Origin: DAOPYE01 sp035352715
GTDB lineage: Bacteria; Acidobacteriota; Holophagae; Holophagales; Holophagaceae
Direction of reading: 5' to 3'
Length of the DNA stretch: 49,043 nucleotides
NCBI GenBank assembly: GCA_035352715.1
Contig: DAOPYE010000010.1
Location: forward strand, 1 to 49,043
In this document: positions 6,562 to 15,213 of the stretch, piece by piece
Numbering within the stretch: position 1 is the first letter of the stretch
How the letters are laid out: each line of letters opens with the position of its first letter
Made by a program: the position numbers and the translations under genes
The notes under the pieces: generated by a model
The model's input: only the letters and a program-made list of their open reading frames with translations
What the model was told of the DNA's origin: nothing
The model's database searches: none

Positions 6562-9441
6562 ATGGCCATTGACCGCAGTAAAATCCAAAAGCAGGCCGAT
6601 GCCTTTGTCGCTTCGGGAAAGACGGATCGCGCCATCGAGGAATTCCTCAAGCTGCTGGAGGACAAGCCCGGCGATCTACCAATGATGAATCGCATCGGGG
6701 ATCTGTACCTCAATGCGGGCAAGGTGCGCGACGCGCTGGACATGTTCAAGCGCGCGGCCCAGGGCTACGAACGGGATGGCTTTGCGCCCAAGGCGGTGGC
6801 GGTCCTCAAGAAGGCCCGGCGCGCGGCCCCAGACGATGGCGACGTGGCCTCGCGGCTCGCGGAGAGCTACCGCCAGACCAGCATGATCAAGGAAGCCATC
6901 CAGATTCACATCGAGATGGCCGAGCAGTTCACCAAGAAGGGCCTGCTGAAGCGTGCCCTGGAAGAGTTCGCCCAGGTCGTAGAGCTGGATCCCAAGAACC
7001 TGAAGAACAAAATCAAGCTCGCAGACCTCTACAACAAAGAGGGAATGAAGGACCGGGCCGCCGGGATCTACCTCGAGGTCGCCGAAGCCCTGGCCATCGA
7101 TCAGATGCACACCGAGGCGAACCAGATCCTGGATCGCGCCAAGATGATGACCACGAGCCCCCAGGTCTTCCTGACCCAGTCGAAGCTCTGCGTCATCCAG
7201 AAAGACCTCGCGGGGGCCGCAAATCATCTGCGCGACGGACTGGCCGCCAATGCCCGGAACACGGATCTGCTGGAGGCCCTGGCCGAAGTGGAGCTGCAGG
7301 CCAAGAACCCGGCGAACGCCTTGAAGGCCCTCTCGGAAGTGCCCCAGCTGCCGGAAAAGGCCTTGGCGCTGTGCGAGCGCGCCCTGAAGGAAGCCCAGAA
7401 GCTGGGATCGGCAGACGAGGCCCTGAAGCTGTTCCAACCCATCGGACGGGATTTCGCGAGGCGCGGGCAGGGCGAAGCGGCCGCAAGAGCCCTTCAGAAC
7501 GCGCTGCAGAACGCGATGACCACGGATGCGTGGATGCAGCTGGCGGATATCGCGCACCAGGGCGGCAACAAGCAGGAGCGCATCGACGCGCTGCGCCGGG
7601 CCCACGCGAGCGCCGCAGAACAGGGAGACGAGGCCACCGCCGAAGCGGCCCTGTCCCAGCTCAAGAATCTGGGCATCACCAGCGAGCAGATCTCCGCCTC
7701 CCCCCAGGCTTTCACCTTCCGCGGGGCCCCCACGGTGCAGTTCACCGACGCAGGCACCGTCCCCGGCGAGACCACCGAGATCGACCCCCTGCGGCGCATG
7801 CAGATCCAGCAACTGTTGCGCAACGCCGAAGACTATCTCCGCGGCCGCAATAACGACAAGGCGATGGAGGCCTACAACGGAATCCTCGCCCTGGACCCAA
7901 CGCACCGGGACGCCATCAACCGCATCGCCGATATCATCCGAGCCACGGGCAAGATGACCGCCGTGCAGGTCCACTACGTGAAGATGGCCGAGAAGCTCGC
8001 GGGTCTGGGGCTCAAGCCGATTGCCGTCGAGATGCTGGACAAGGCCGAATCCCTGTTCCCCGGATCGACCCGCCTGTACCGCCGGACCCTCGGCCTCCTG
8101 GACGTGGCGCCTGCTCCAGCGCCCGCGCCTGCCCTGGAACCAGTCGCACCCGAAGCGCCGTCACTACCACCCGATCACGCCCTGCCCGTCATCGGCCTGG
8201 ACGAAGGCGCCGCCTTCCGCCAGTCTGAGCCGCCGCCCACCTTCGAGGCTCCGGCCAGCAGCGATCTAGATATCCTCATCGGCCTGGACAGCGAAATCCG
8301 GTCCAGCACGGCCATGGAAGAGATGCGGGCGCCCACCGCCGAAGCCGTGCCGCTGGAGATGTCCGCCCTGGAAATGGCGGATTTCGGGGACTTCCCCATC
8401 CCCCTGGGAGAACCCGGCGAGCCCACGATCCTGCTGCCTTCGGACCTGCCCGAGGCCCTTGCACCAGAGGCCATCGAAAGCGTGGAACCCGCGGAGACGA
8501 CCGCCGAAGCCGAAGGCGTGCCGCCTCTGCCCCTGGCCCCGCTGGAATTGAGCTGGGGCGAGCTGGAGGAGTTCGAAACCCCGGCGCCAGAGGCCGTCCC
8601 GGAACCCGAGATCGAGCCCCTGGAGCTGGAGCCCCTGCCCTTCGCGACGAAGGCCCCTGTGCCTCCGGCGGGCATGCCCATCCCCGTCGCTCCCGCTGTT
8701 CCGGCCGTCGCCACCCCGGCCGCCATTGACGATGAGCTGGCGTCCCTGCTTTCGGACATCGATTTCCAGCTGGACTACGGCAGCCCCGAAGAAGCCAAGA
8801 TCGAAATCGAAAACGCCCTGCGCAACTACCCCGATCACCCGGAGCTAATGCAGCGGCTGGAGATCGTCAAGGAAACCCTCGAAAAGCTGGGACGGCCCGA
8901 TTCGCAAAGCTCCAAGATCTCCGAGGATTCCCACTCGTTCTTCGATCTGACCGATGTCCTGGGCGATGCGCTGATGGACTCCGGCGAAGGCGAGGAAATG
9001 CACGACGCCACCAACGTGGTGGAGAAGATACAGAGCGTGGACGAACTCTTCAACGCCTTCCGCGAGGGCGTTGAAGAACAGGTGAAGGTGGACGACTACG
9101 ACACCCACTACAACCTGGGCATCGCCTACAAGGAGATGATGCTGATCGAACCCGCGATGGAGGAATTCAAGAAGGCCATGCGAGATCCTGAGCGCACGCT
9201 GGAGTGCTGCTCCATGCTCTCCATCTGCGAACAGGTCCAGGGCAACACGGAAGGCGCCATCGAGTGGCTGCGCCAGGGCATCAACGCCCCGGGCTTCCCC
9301 CCCGAGGACTCCATCGGACTGCACTACGATCTGGGCGAACTCCTCGCCCAGCAGGGGCAGAGCCAGGAAGCCACCGAGCACTTCCGTTTCGTCTACGACC
9401 TGGAGCCCGATTACCGCGAGGTCGCTTCCCGCCTGCAGTGA
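6562..9441 (+). CDS. Large tetratricopeptide-repeat protein with acidic linker
   Basis: 959 residues. There are TPR helical hairpins at about 20-270, with less regular repeats to about 370, and further repeats at about 405-510 and 830-959 (DTHYNLGIAYKEMMLIEPA and following). The middle, about 515-735, is a low-complexity linker rich in Pro, Ala and Glu, probably disordered. No signal peptide or membrane helix is seen, so it is probably a cytoplasmic scaffold. The motif FFDLTDVLGDAL before the last repeats recurs, from memory, in large TPR proteins of Acidobacteriota and Deltaproteobacteria. GAGG lies 6 bases before the ATG. Its TGA is directly adjacent to the fmt stop on the other strand. Partner unknown. 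Confidence 0.85.
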   Translation: MAIDRSKIQKQADAFVASGKTDRAIEEFLKLLEDKPGDLPMMNRIGDLYLNAGKVRDALDMFKRAAQGYERDGFAPKAVAVLKKARRAAPDDGDVASRLAESYRQTSMIKEAIQIHIEMAEQFTKKGLLKRALEEFAQVVELDPKNLKNKIKLADLYNKEGMKDRAAGIYLEVAEALAIDQMHTEANQILDRAKMMTTSPQVFLTQSKLCVIQKDLAGAANHLRDGLAANARNTDLLEALAEVELQAKNPANALKALSEVPQLPEKALALCERALKEAQKLGSADEALKLFQPIGRDFARRGQGEAAARALQNALQNAMTTDAWMQLADIAHQGGNKQERIDALRRAHASAAEQGDEATAEAALSQLKNLGITSEQISASPQAFTFRGAPTVQFTDAGTVPGETTEIDPLRRMQIQQLLRNAEDYLRGRNNDKAMEAYNGILALDPTHRDAINRIADIIRATGKMTAVQVHYVKMAEKLAGLGLKPIAVEMLDKAESLFPGSTRLYRRTLGLLDVAPAPAPAPALEPVAPEAPSLPPDHALPVIGLDEGAAFRQSEPPPTFEAPASSDLDILIGLDSEIRSSTAMEEMRAPTAEAVPLEMSALEMADFGDFPIPLGEPGEPTILLPSDLPEALAPEAIESVEPAETTAEAEGVPPLPLAPLELSWGELEEFETPAPEAVPEPEIEPLELEPLPFATKAPVPPAGMPIPVAPAVPAVATPAAIDDELASLLSDIDFQLDYGSPEEAKIEIENALRNYPDHPELMQRLEIVKETLEKLGRPDSQSSKISEDSHSFFDLTDVLGDALMDSGEGEEMHDATNVVEKIQSVDELFNAFREGVEEQVKVDDYDTHYNLGIAYKEMMLIEPAMEEFKKAMRDPERTLECCSMLSICEQVQGNTEGAIEWLRQGINAPGFPPEDSIGLHYDLGELLAQQGQSQEATEHFRFVYDLEPDYREVASRLQ

Positions 9442-10368
9442 TCACTCAACCTGGACGCAGCCCTGCCCCCCCCATGGCTGCAGCGCCTGAAGCGCGGCCT
9501 GCACGGGCTTGCCCGCGCGCTGAAGCTCGATCAATTCGATGGCCTGGCCATCGCCCGCGGTCAACCAGGCGCCCGAACGGCCCCAGCGCAGGGTTCCCGC
9601 GCTGTCCTGGGACGGCGCGATGGTTCCCACGGTGACGACCTTGATGGACGCATCCTGCACCCGGATCTCCGTTCCGGGCCAAGGGTGCAGGGCGCGGACC
9701 TGGCGATGCAGTTCCATCGCTGAGCGAGCGACATCCATGTACGCCATCTCGCGGGAGAGCTTGGGCGCCAACGTGGAAAGCGCGTCATCCTGGGCCGCAG
9801 GATTCGCGCTGCCATCCAGCAAGCAAGGTAGATGGGCCAACAGCAACCCGGCAGCATCCTCCGCCAGGGCTCCCAACAGGCCCGAAGCGGTATCTTCCAT
9901 CCCGATGGGGCGTCGGCTCGCGGCCAGCACAGGACCCGCATCCAGTCCCGGCGTGATGCGCATCAGAGAAACGCCCGTTTCCGCATCCCCGGCCAGGATC
10001 GCGTGGTTCACGGGCGCGGCCCCACGCCAGCGTGGCAGCAGGGAGAAATGCAGGTTCCACACGCCCAGCGGACAGCCGTCCAGCATCCAGGACGGCAGGA
10101 TGTGACCGTAGGCCACCACCACCGCGAGATCCACCTGCAGCGATTCCCATAGCTCACGCGTCTCCGGCGTCTTCCACGAAGTGGGCTGGTGAACGCACAA
10201 ACCCAGGGCCTCTGCGGCCTGCTTGACGGGAGGCGGTTCCAGATGGCGTCCCCTTCCCTGGGGCTTGTCGGGATTGCAGAAGACGGCTTGAACGGGCAGC
10301 GCGCCCGCCAGCGCTTTCAAGGCGGGAACGGCCACCGCGGGGGTTCCGAGAAAGGCGATGCGCGTCAT
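9442..10368 (-). CDS. fmt: Methionyl-tRNA formyltransferase
   Basis: 308 residues, the normal length. It formylates initiator Met-tRNA using 10-formyltetrahydrofolate. The N-terminal catalytic domain starts MTRIAFLGTPAVAVPAL and contains NLHFSLLPRWRGAAPVNHAI, which carries the catalytic Asn and His and the SLLP folate motif; the catalytic Asp lies in GLDAGPVL. The C-terminal tRNA-binding barrel starts near residue 205. It starts 2 bases after the def stop, forming the common def-fmt pair: formylation here, deformylation by the neighbour. Confidence 0.96.
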   Translation of the reverse strand: MTRIAFLGTPAVAVPALKALAGALPVQAVFCNPDKPQGRGRHLEPPPVKQAAEALGLCVHQPTSWKTPETRELWESLQVDLAVVVAYGHILPSWMLDGCPLGVWNLHFSLLPRWRGAAPVNHAILAGDAETGVSLMRITPGLDAGPVLAASRRPIGMEDTASGLLGALAEDAAGLLLAHLPCLLDGSANPAAQDDALSTLAPKLSREMAYMDVARSAMELHRQVRALHPWPGTEIRVQDASIKVVTVGTIAPSQDSAGTLRWGRSGAWLTAGDGQAIELIELQRAGKPVQAALQALQPWGGQGCVQVE

Positions 10369-10370
10369 GG

Positions 10371-10880
10371 CTACTTCTTCGAGGTTTGCAGCTTCTGGTA
10401 TTTGCGCTGGATCAGCCCCCGCTTCACAGGGCCGAAGTATTCGACGAACAGCTTCCCGCGCAGATGGTCGATCTCATGGCAGAACGCCCGCGCCAACAGA
10501 TCCTGGCCTTCCAGCTCCTCCCAGGAGCCATCCCGGCGGCGGTTCTTGATCCAGACGCGCTGCGGTCTTTCGACGACTTCATGAATGCCGGGAACGGAAA
10601 GGCAGCCCTCCTGGCCCACCTGGGTGCCCTCCCCACGAAGGATCTCGGGATTGATGAGCACCAGCTTCTGGGCAGGGTCCTCACCCGCAGACACGTCGAT
10701 GACCACCAGATTGATGTTCTGGGCCACCTGCGGCGCGGCCAGACCCACGCCCTCTTCCGCATACATCGTCTCGAACATATCCGCCGTGAGCTGTTCCAGC
10801 TCCGGCGTCCATTCGCCCACATCGATGCTGTTCATTTTCAAGCGGGGATCGCCCCAGGTGATCACGGGTCGAATAGCCAT
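10371..10880 (-). CDS. def: Peptide deformylase
   Basis: 169 residues. It removes the formyl group from nascent proteins at the ribosome exit. All three family motifs are present: GVGLAAPQV, EGCLSVPG with the metal-ligand Cys, and HEIDHL with two His ligands and the catalytic Glu. The ATG at 10880 was chosen over a GTG six bases upstream because AGGAG lies five bases before the ATG, whereas it overlaps the GTG. Shares a short divergent promoter region (about 80 bases) with the PpiD-like gene. Confidence 0.96.
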   Translation of the reverse strand: MAIRPVITWGDPRLKMNSIDVGEWTPELEQLTADMFETMYAEEGVGLAAPQVAQNINLVVIDVSAGEDPAQKLVLINPEILRGEGTQVGQEGCLSVPGIHEVVERPQRVWIKNRRRDGSWEELEGQDLLARAFCHEIDHLRGKLFVEYFGPVKRGLIQRKYQKLQTSKK

Positions 10881-10963
10881 GCACACTCCTGCCTCCAGTT
10901 TAGAAGCAATCGCGAGCTTCCGGGCCGCTCCTTTGATAACCTAAGAGGTTCCCTGGAGTAGGC

Positions 10964-12895
10964 ATGCTTCGCAACTTCCGTTCGGTATTCAAAGGCAACC
11001 AGATGCCCATGACAGTCGTGATGGGCGTCGTGCTCGTCGGCATGGTGGCCTACCTGGCCCCCAGCGGCCGCGACGAGAACGCCCCCGATAACGTGGTGGC
11101 GCGGGTCTACGGCCGCGAAGTGCTGCGCCGCGACCTGGAGCAGGCCAAGAGCGAGATCATGAGGCGCTACGGGAAGCAGGCCAATATGGAGACCATGGGC
11201 CCCTTCCTGCAAAGCCAGGCTCTGCACCAGGTCGTGAACCAGAAGCTGATGGAAGAGCTGGCGGAACGCCATGGCATCGTGGTGACGGACGAGGAAACCC
11301 GTCTGGCCCTGCAACAGCGCCTGCGCGAGATCCCGATCTTCGTGAACAACGGCCAGCTGCGCTCCAGCACCGAAATCAACGACATCCTGCGTGAGAACGG
11401 ACAAACGCTCATCCAGTGGGAGCATCAGGTCCGCGATCAGCTGCGGACCCAGAAGCTCATGGAACAGGCTGCGGCGCAGGTGCCCGTGGACGCCGCCTGG
11501 ATCGAGCATGAGAACCGCGTCAAGACCGAGAAGATCAGCTACGAGTTCGCAGCCCTGATGCCCGAGACCGCCGCCATCGCCGATCCGGGCGATGCCACGC
11601 TGGCCACGTTCCAGAAGGCAGCCGGTGCCCGTTTCCAGACAGGGCCTCGCCGCGTCATCCAGTTCGTCAGCGTCGATCAGGCCAGCCTGGGCGATGCCAT
11701 CAAGGTGGACGAATCCGCCGTGCGGGCCGCCTACGAGGCCAAGCGCGCCCAGTACCGCGAGCTGGAAGCCAGCCATATCCTGTTCAAGGCCAGCAATGAC
11801 GCCGAGTTCGCCGAAGCCCTCAAGAAGGCCGAGGAGCTGCGGCCCAAGCTGCTTGCGGGCCAGGACTTCAACAAGACCGCTGAAGAAGTCAGCGAAGATC
11901 CCACCGCCAAGGGCAATCAGGGCAAGCTCGGCAAGTTCCGCTCCGGCTCCATGGTGAAGCCCTTCGAGGATGCCGCCGCCGCCCTGAAGGTCGGGGAAAT
12001 CAGCCAGCCGGTGAAAACCCAGTTCGGCGTCCACCTGATCAAGCTCGAGGGCTTCTCCGAGAAATCCTTCGACGAGGTGCAAGGCGAATTGCGCGCCCAG
12101 CTCACCCGCGAGCGCTTCACCCAGAAGGCCAAGGAAAAGCTGGAACAGCTGCGCAAGCGCGTCGGCAACTCCGGTGATCTGGGCCCCGCGGCCCGCGCAA
12201 TGAGCCTGAACCTTCAGACCAGCGCCGCTTTCGCCAACGAGCCCGGTGTCGCCATCCAGGGCTTGACCGATGCCGGTTCCATCCCCGCCGAGACCTTCCG
12301 CCTGAAGGTCGGCCAGGTATCCACCGTCCAGCGCGCCGGGGACCGCTTCGTGGTCTTCCGCGTCAAGGAAGAGCGCGGCATCGCCATCCCGGCCCTGGGC
12401 GAGATCCGCACCAAGGTGCTCAACGCCTGGAAGCAGGAAGAAGCCCGCAAGAAGGCACTCGAACGGGCCCAGGCCGCACTCAAGTCCGGCAACCTGGCGG
12501 ATCTGGCGACGCCCGCCACCAAGGACGCGATGACCCTTCAGGGCCTGGGCGAGCTGGGCCAGCATCCGGGCATCCAGAAAGCCCTGCTCAACACCGCCGT
12601 GGGAGCCCTGACGCCCATCGTCTGGACGCCCGATGGCCAGATCTGGATCGCTCGCATCAAGGCGCGCACGCCCGCCGAGGCCTTGACCTTCGAAAAGCGC
12701 CGCATGATCGCCCGGGAAATCCAGAACGCCACCACCCAGCGGATCCTCAGCGCCGAACTGGAGGATTTGGATCTCCGCGGCCGTCAGCACTCCGGGCTCA
12801 GCTCCTTCTGGGGCCGCACCAACGGCATCTGGATCAACGAGGACCTGACGAAAAAAACCATCGACGATGTGCCCGATATGGGCGGCGATTTCTAG
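10964..12895 (+). CDS. PpiD/SurA-like membrane-anchored peptidyl-prolyl isomerase
   Basis: 643 residues. One N-terminal transmembrane helix (about 14-33) anchors a periplasmic chaperone. A SurA-N-like helical domain covers about 42-220. A parvulin (rotamase) domain follows at about 265-362, opening with EASHILF and ending with FGVHLIKLEGF. The remaining 280 residues form a second, degenerate parvulin-like and helical region (GQVSTVQRAGDRFVVFRV), the layout of E. coli PpiD, which is close in length. It should help fold outer-membrane or secreted proteins near the Sec translocon. It ends just before a hairpin terminator shared with the convergent ABC ATPase gene. Confidence 0.88.
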   Translation: MLRNFRSVFKGNQMPMTVVMGVVLVGMVAYLAPSGRDENAPDNVVARVYGREVLRRDLEQAKSEIMRRYGKQANMETMGPFLQSQALHQVVNQKLMEELAERHGIVVTDEETRLALQQRLREIPIFVNNGQLRSSTEINDILRENGQTLIQWEHQVRDQLRTQKLMEQAAAQVPVDAAWIEHENRVKTEKISYEFAALMPETAAIADPGDATLATFQKAAGARFQTGPRRVIQFVSVDQASLGDAIKVDESAVRAAYEAKRAQYRELEASHILFKASNDAEFAEALKKAEELRPKLLAGQDFNKTAEEVSEDPTAKGNQGKLGKFRSGSMVKPFEDAAAALKVGEISQPVKTQFGVHLIKLEGFSEKSFDEVQGELRAQLTRERFTQKAKEKLEQLRKRVGNSGDLGPAARAMSLNLQTSAAFANEPGVAIQGLTDAGSIPAETFRLKVGQVSTVQRAGDRFVVFRVKEERGIAIPALGEIRTKVLNAWKQEEARKKALERAQAALKSGNLADLATPATKDAMTLQGLGELGQHPGIQKALLNTAVGALTPIVWTPDGQIWIARIKARTPAEALTFEKRRMIAREIQNATTQRILSAELEDLDLRGRQHSGLSSFWGRTNGIWINEDLTKKTIDDVPDMGGDF

Positions 12896-12917
12896 TCCTC
12901 AACCCCGAGTTCTTAAC

Positions 12918-13808
12918 CTAGACAAAATGGCACCGCTCCTGGCTTTCCAGGGCCGGTGCCATTTTGCAGATCTCCTGAGCCCGAGGACAGCGATCATACA
13001 GACGGCAGGCCCCGGCCTCCATCTCGCGCAGGATCTCCGTGCCCCAGCACAGGGGCGGCTGATCCAGCCCGGCCAGGGCCTCGCACAGCCCGCGCAGATA
13101 GGGATGGCGTCGCTCGCGCAGCAGGCGCTCGGCTTCTCCCATCACCATGGGTTCGCCACCATAGAGCACCAGCATCCGGTCGCAAAGCCGTTCCACGGCG
13201 GGCAGATGATGGCTCACCAGCAGTAGCGCCGTGCCCTGGGCCTTCAATTCCAGCAGCAGTTCCAGCAGATGCCCCGCCAGGGTGGGATCCAGCGCCGAAA
13301 GCGGCTCGTCGAGCACCAGCAGTTCGGGCTCCAGCATCAAGGCCCGCGCCAGACACAACCGTTGCGCCAGGCCGCCGGACCACTTCCCGGGCCGCTGGCT
13401 CAGCGCCTCCTCGGGAAACTTCACGCGCGCGGCCATGCGGGAGGCGGCCTCGCGACGCTGGAGCTTCGTGCCGCGGCGATGGATCTCCAGGGGCTCGATC
13501 AGGATCTCCCAGCCCGTCAGATGGGGCGGCAGCGAAGCCAGCGGATCCTGGAACACGGCCTGCACCCAGGGACGCCGGGCCCGGCGCTTCCGTTCGGGAA
13601 CCCCCGACCAGGGCTCGCCCTTGAGCAGGATGCGTCCCTCGGTGGGCTCCAATAGCCCCAGCACGGCGTGGAGCAGCGTGGTTTTGCCCGCGCCGCTTTC
13701 CCCCACGATGCCCCAGGCTTGGCCGGGCGCGATGTCCAGCGAAGCCCCCCTCAGCGTCCAATGTCCCCTGCGGCGAACGCCAAGGGATTGGATGCTGAGG
13801 AGGCTCAC
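12918..13808 (-). CDS. ABC transporter ATPase of the oligopeptide/nickel (OppF/DppF) type
   Basis: 296 residues. Walker A GESGAGKT (36-43), Q-loop Gln87, signature SGGLA (144-148), Walker B LLVLDEP (163-169) and the H-loop in VSHH are intact. The C terminus has the oligo-HPY-type tail with a Cys cluster (CRLYDRCP, then EICK and ERCHF) found in OppD/OppF-like ATPases. No permease, binding protein or second ATPase is in the window, so it is an orphan; it may serve a transporter encoded elsewhere. Start is GTG, 6 bases after the serS stop, without a clear ribosome site, which suggests translational coupling to serS. Confidence 0.85.
   Translation of the reverse strand: MSLLSIQSLGVRRRGHWTLRGASLDIAPGQAWGIVGESGAGKTTLLHAVLGLLEPTEGRILLKGEPWSGVPERKRRARRPWVQAVFQDPLASLPPHLTGWEILIEPLEIHRRGTKLQRREAASRMAARVKFPEEALSQRPGKWSGGLAQRLCLARALMLEPELLVLDEPLSALDPTLAGHLLELLLELKAQGTALLLVSHHLPAVERLCDRMLVLYGGEPMVMGEAERLLRERRHPYLRGLCEALAGLDQPPLCWGTEILREMEAGACRLYDRCPRAQEICKMAPALESQERCHFV
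12923..12966. terminator. Bidirectional hairpin terminator between ppiD-like and ABC genes
   Basis: A perfect 13-bp inverted repeat (12923-12935 with 12954-12966) carries an inner 5-bp stem, CCTGG with CCAGG, so nearly the whole element folds into one hairpin. The outer base pairs are A/T rich, giving a U-run on either strand. It lies 27 bases after the ppiD-like stop. Its whole length is inside the last codons of the convergent ABC ATPase gene (the C-terminal SQERCHFV region). Confidence 0.75.
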
Positions 13809-13814
13809 GGCTTG

Positions 13815-15086
13815 CTACCGGATCACGTCCGTCCCCAAATAGGGCACCAGGGCCTTGGGGATGCGGATGCTGCCATCGGGCTGTTGGCCGTTCTCCAGGA
13901 CCGCCACCCAGGTGCGGCCCACGGCCAGGCCCGAGCCGTTCAGCGTGTGCAGGAAGGCCGGCTTGGCCTTGGGCTCGCTGCCGCGATAGCGGATGTTCGC
14001 GCGCCGGGCCTGGAAATCGCCGAACCACGAGCAAGAGCTGATCTCGCGGTAGGTGTTCTGGCTGGGCAGCCAGACTTCCAGATCAAACGTCTTCTGGCTT
14101 GAGAAGCCCATGTCCCCGGTGCTCAGCAGCACCCGGCGATAGGGCAGCTCCAGTTCTTCCAGGATAGCTTCAGCGCACCGCGTCAGATGCTCGTGCTCGG
14201 CCTCAGCCTGCTCGGGCATCGCAAACGCCACCAGCTCCACCTTGTGGAACTGATGCTGGCGGATGATGCCCTTGGTGTCCTTGCCGTAGCTACCGGCTTC
14301 ACTCCGGAAGCAGGGCGTGAACGCGCAGTGCCTCACGGGGAGCTGATCTGCGGGCAGGATCTCGTCCTTGTAGAGGTTGGTGACGGGCACCTCGGCCGTG
14401 GGGATCAGGTAGAGCGCATCCTCGCCGCGATGGGTCTTGAAGAGATCCTGCTCGAACTTCGGCAACTGGCCTGTGCCGTACATCGTCTCGGGCAGCACCA
14501 GGTAGGGCGGCAGCACCTCCAGCCAGCCCGCGGCCGACTGGCGATCCGTCATGAAGCTCACCAGGGCGCGCTCCAGCTTGGCACCCAGGCCCTTCAGCAC
14601 CGAAAAGCGCGCGCCACTGATCTTGGCCGCGCGATCCAGATCCAGGATGCCCAGCGCCGTGGCCAAATCCACATGATCCTTGGCGTTCTCGATGACGACG
14701 GGCGTGCCCCAGCGCTTGATCTCGACGTTCTCGCGCTCATCCTTACCCACGGGCACGGAAGCGTGCGGAAGGTTGGGAATGCGCGACAGGAAATCCTGGA
14801 ACGCCGCGTTCGCCGCACGCTCGGCGGCCTCCAGCGCCTTCTGCTTTTCGCCCACCTCGCGCTGCGCCGCAATCAGGTGATCCGCGTTTTCCTTCGCGCG
14901 CTTGAGCTTGGCGACTTCTTCGGAGACGCGGTTGCGCTCGGCCTTCAGCGCCTCCAGCTCGCCGATCACCGCACGGCGCTCCGCATCCACCTTGAGATAC
15001 GCCTCGCGATCAAACGCAAAGCCCCGGGAAGCCAGCGCCTCCACAACAGCATCCAGATTCTGACGAAGCAGCGAAGCATCCAGCAT
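13815..15086 (-). CDS. serS: Seryl-tRNA synthetase
   Basis: 423 residues, the normal bacterial length. It charges tRNA-Ser (and tRNA-Sec) with serine. The N-terminal long coiled coil that grips the tRNA variable arm spans about 30-100 (rich in Lys, Glu and Ala). The class II core follows, with motif 2 in FRSEAGSYGKDTKGIIRQHQF and motif 3 near GLAVGRTWVAVLEN; the serine-binding TAEVP is present. ATG is preceded by GAGG at five bases. The ABC ATPase gene follows immediately. Confidence 0.97.
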   Translation of the reverse strand: MLDASLLRQNLDAVVEALASRGFAFDREAYLKVDAERRAVIGELEALKAERNRVSEEVAKLKRAKENADHLIAAQREVGEKQKALEAAERAANAAFQDFLSRIPNLPHASVPVGKDERENVEIKRWGTPVVIENAKDHVDLATALGILDLDRAAKISGARFSVLKGLGAKLERALVSFMTDRQSAAGWLEVLPPYLVLPETMYGTGQLPKFEQDLFKTHRGEDALYLIPTAEVPVTNLYKDEILPADQLPVRHCAFTPCFRSEAGSYGKDTKGIIRQHQFHKVELVAFAMPEQAEAEHEHLTRCAEAILEELELPYRRVLLSTGDMGFSSQKTFDLEVWLPSQNTYREISSCSWFGDFQARRANIRYRGSEPKAKPAFLHTLNGSGLAVGRTWVAVLENGQQPDGSIRIPKALVPYLGTDVIR

Positions 15087-15155
15087 TGAAACCTCGGAAA
15101 GCTCTAGTTTAGGTCACTCCGCGGGCAGATTGGCCACTTCCGATCCCAAGACCCC

Positions 15156-15195
15156 AAAATGCGCGAAGCCGCCTCCTTTATGGAAGCGGCTTCGC
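15156..15195 (-). terminator. Intrinsic terminator after the first Oar-like receptor gene
   Basis: Perfect 10-bp stem, GCGAAGCCGC (15163-15172) with its complement (15186-15195), plus a further 3 bp inside. Read on the minus strand it is followed within two bases by TTTT (15156-15159). It lies 18 bases after the receptor stop codon and separates that gene from serS. Confidence 0.8.
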
Positions 15196-15213
15196 TGAAC
15201 CAAACCCTTCACC

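Noticed and set aside
10862..12790. Long open frame antisense to the PpiD-like gene
   Set aside because: It has no domain or ribosome site and is the shadow expected from GC-rich codon use; the sense strand encodes a clear PpiD-like protein.
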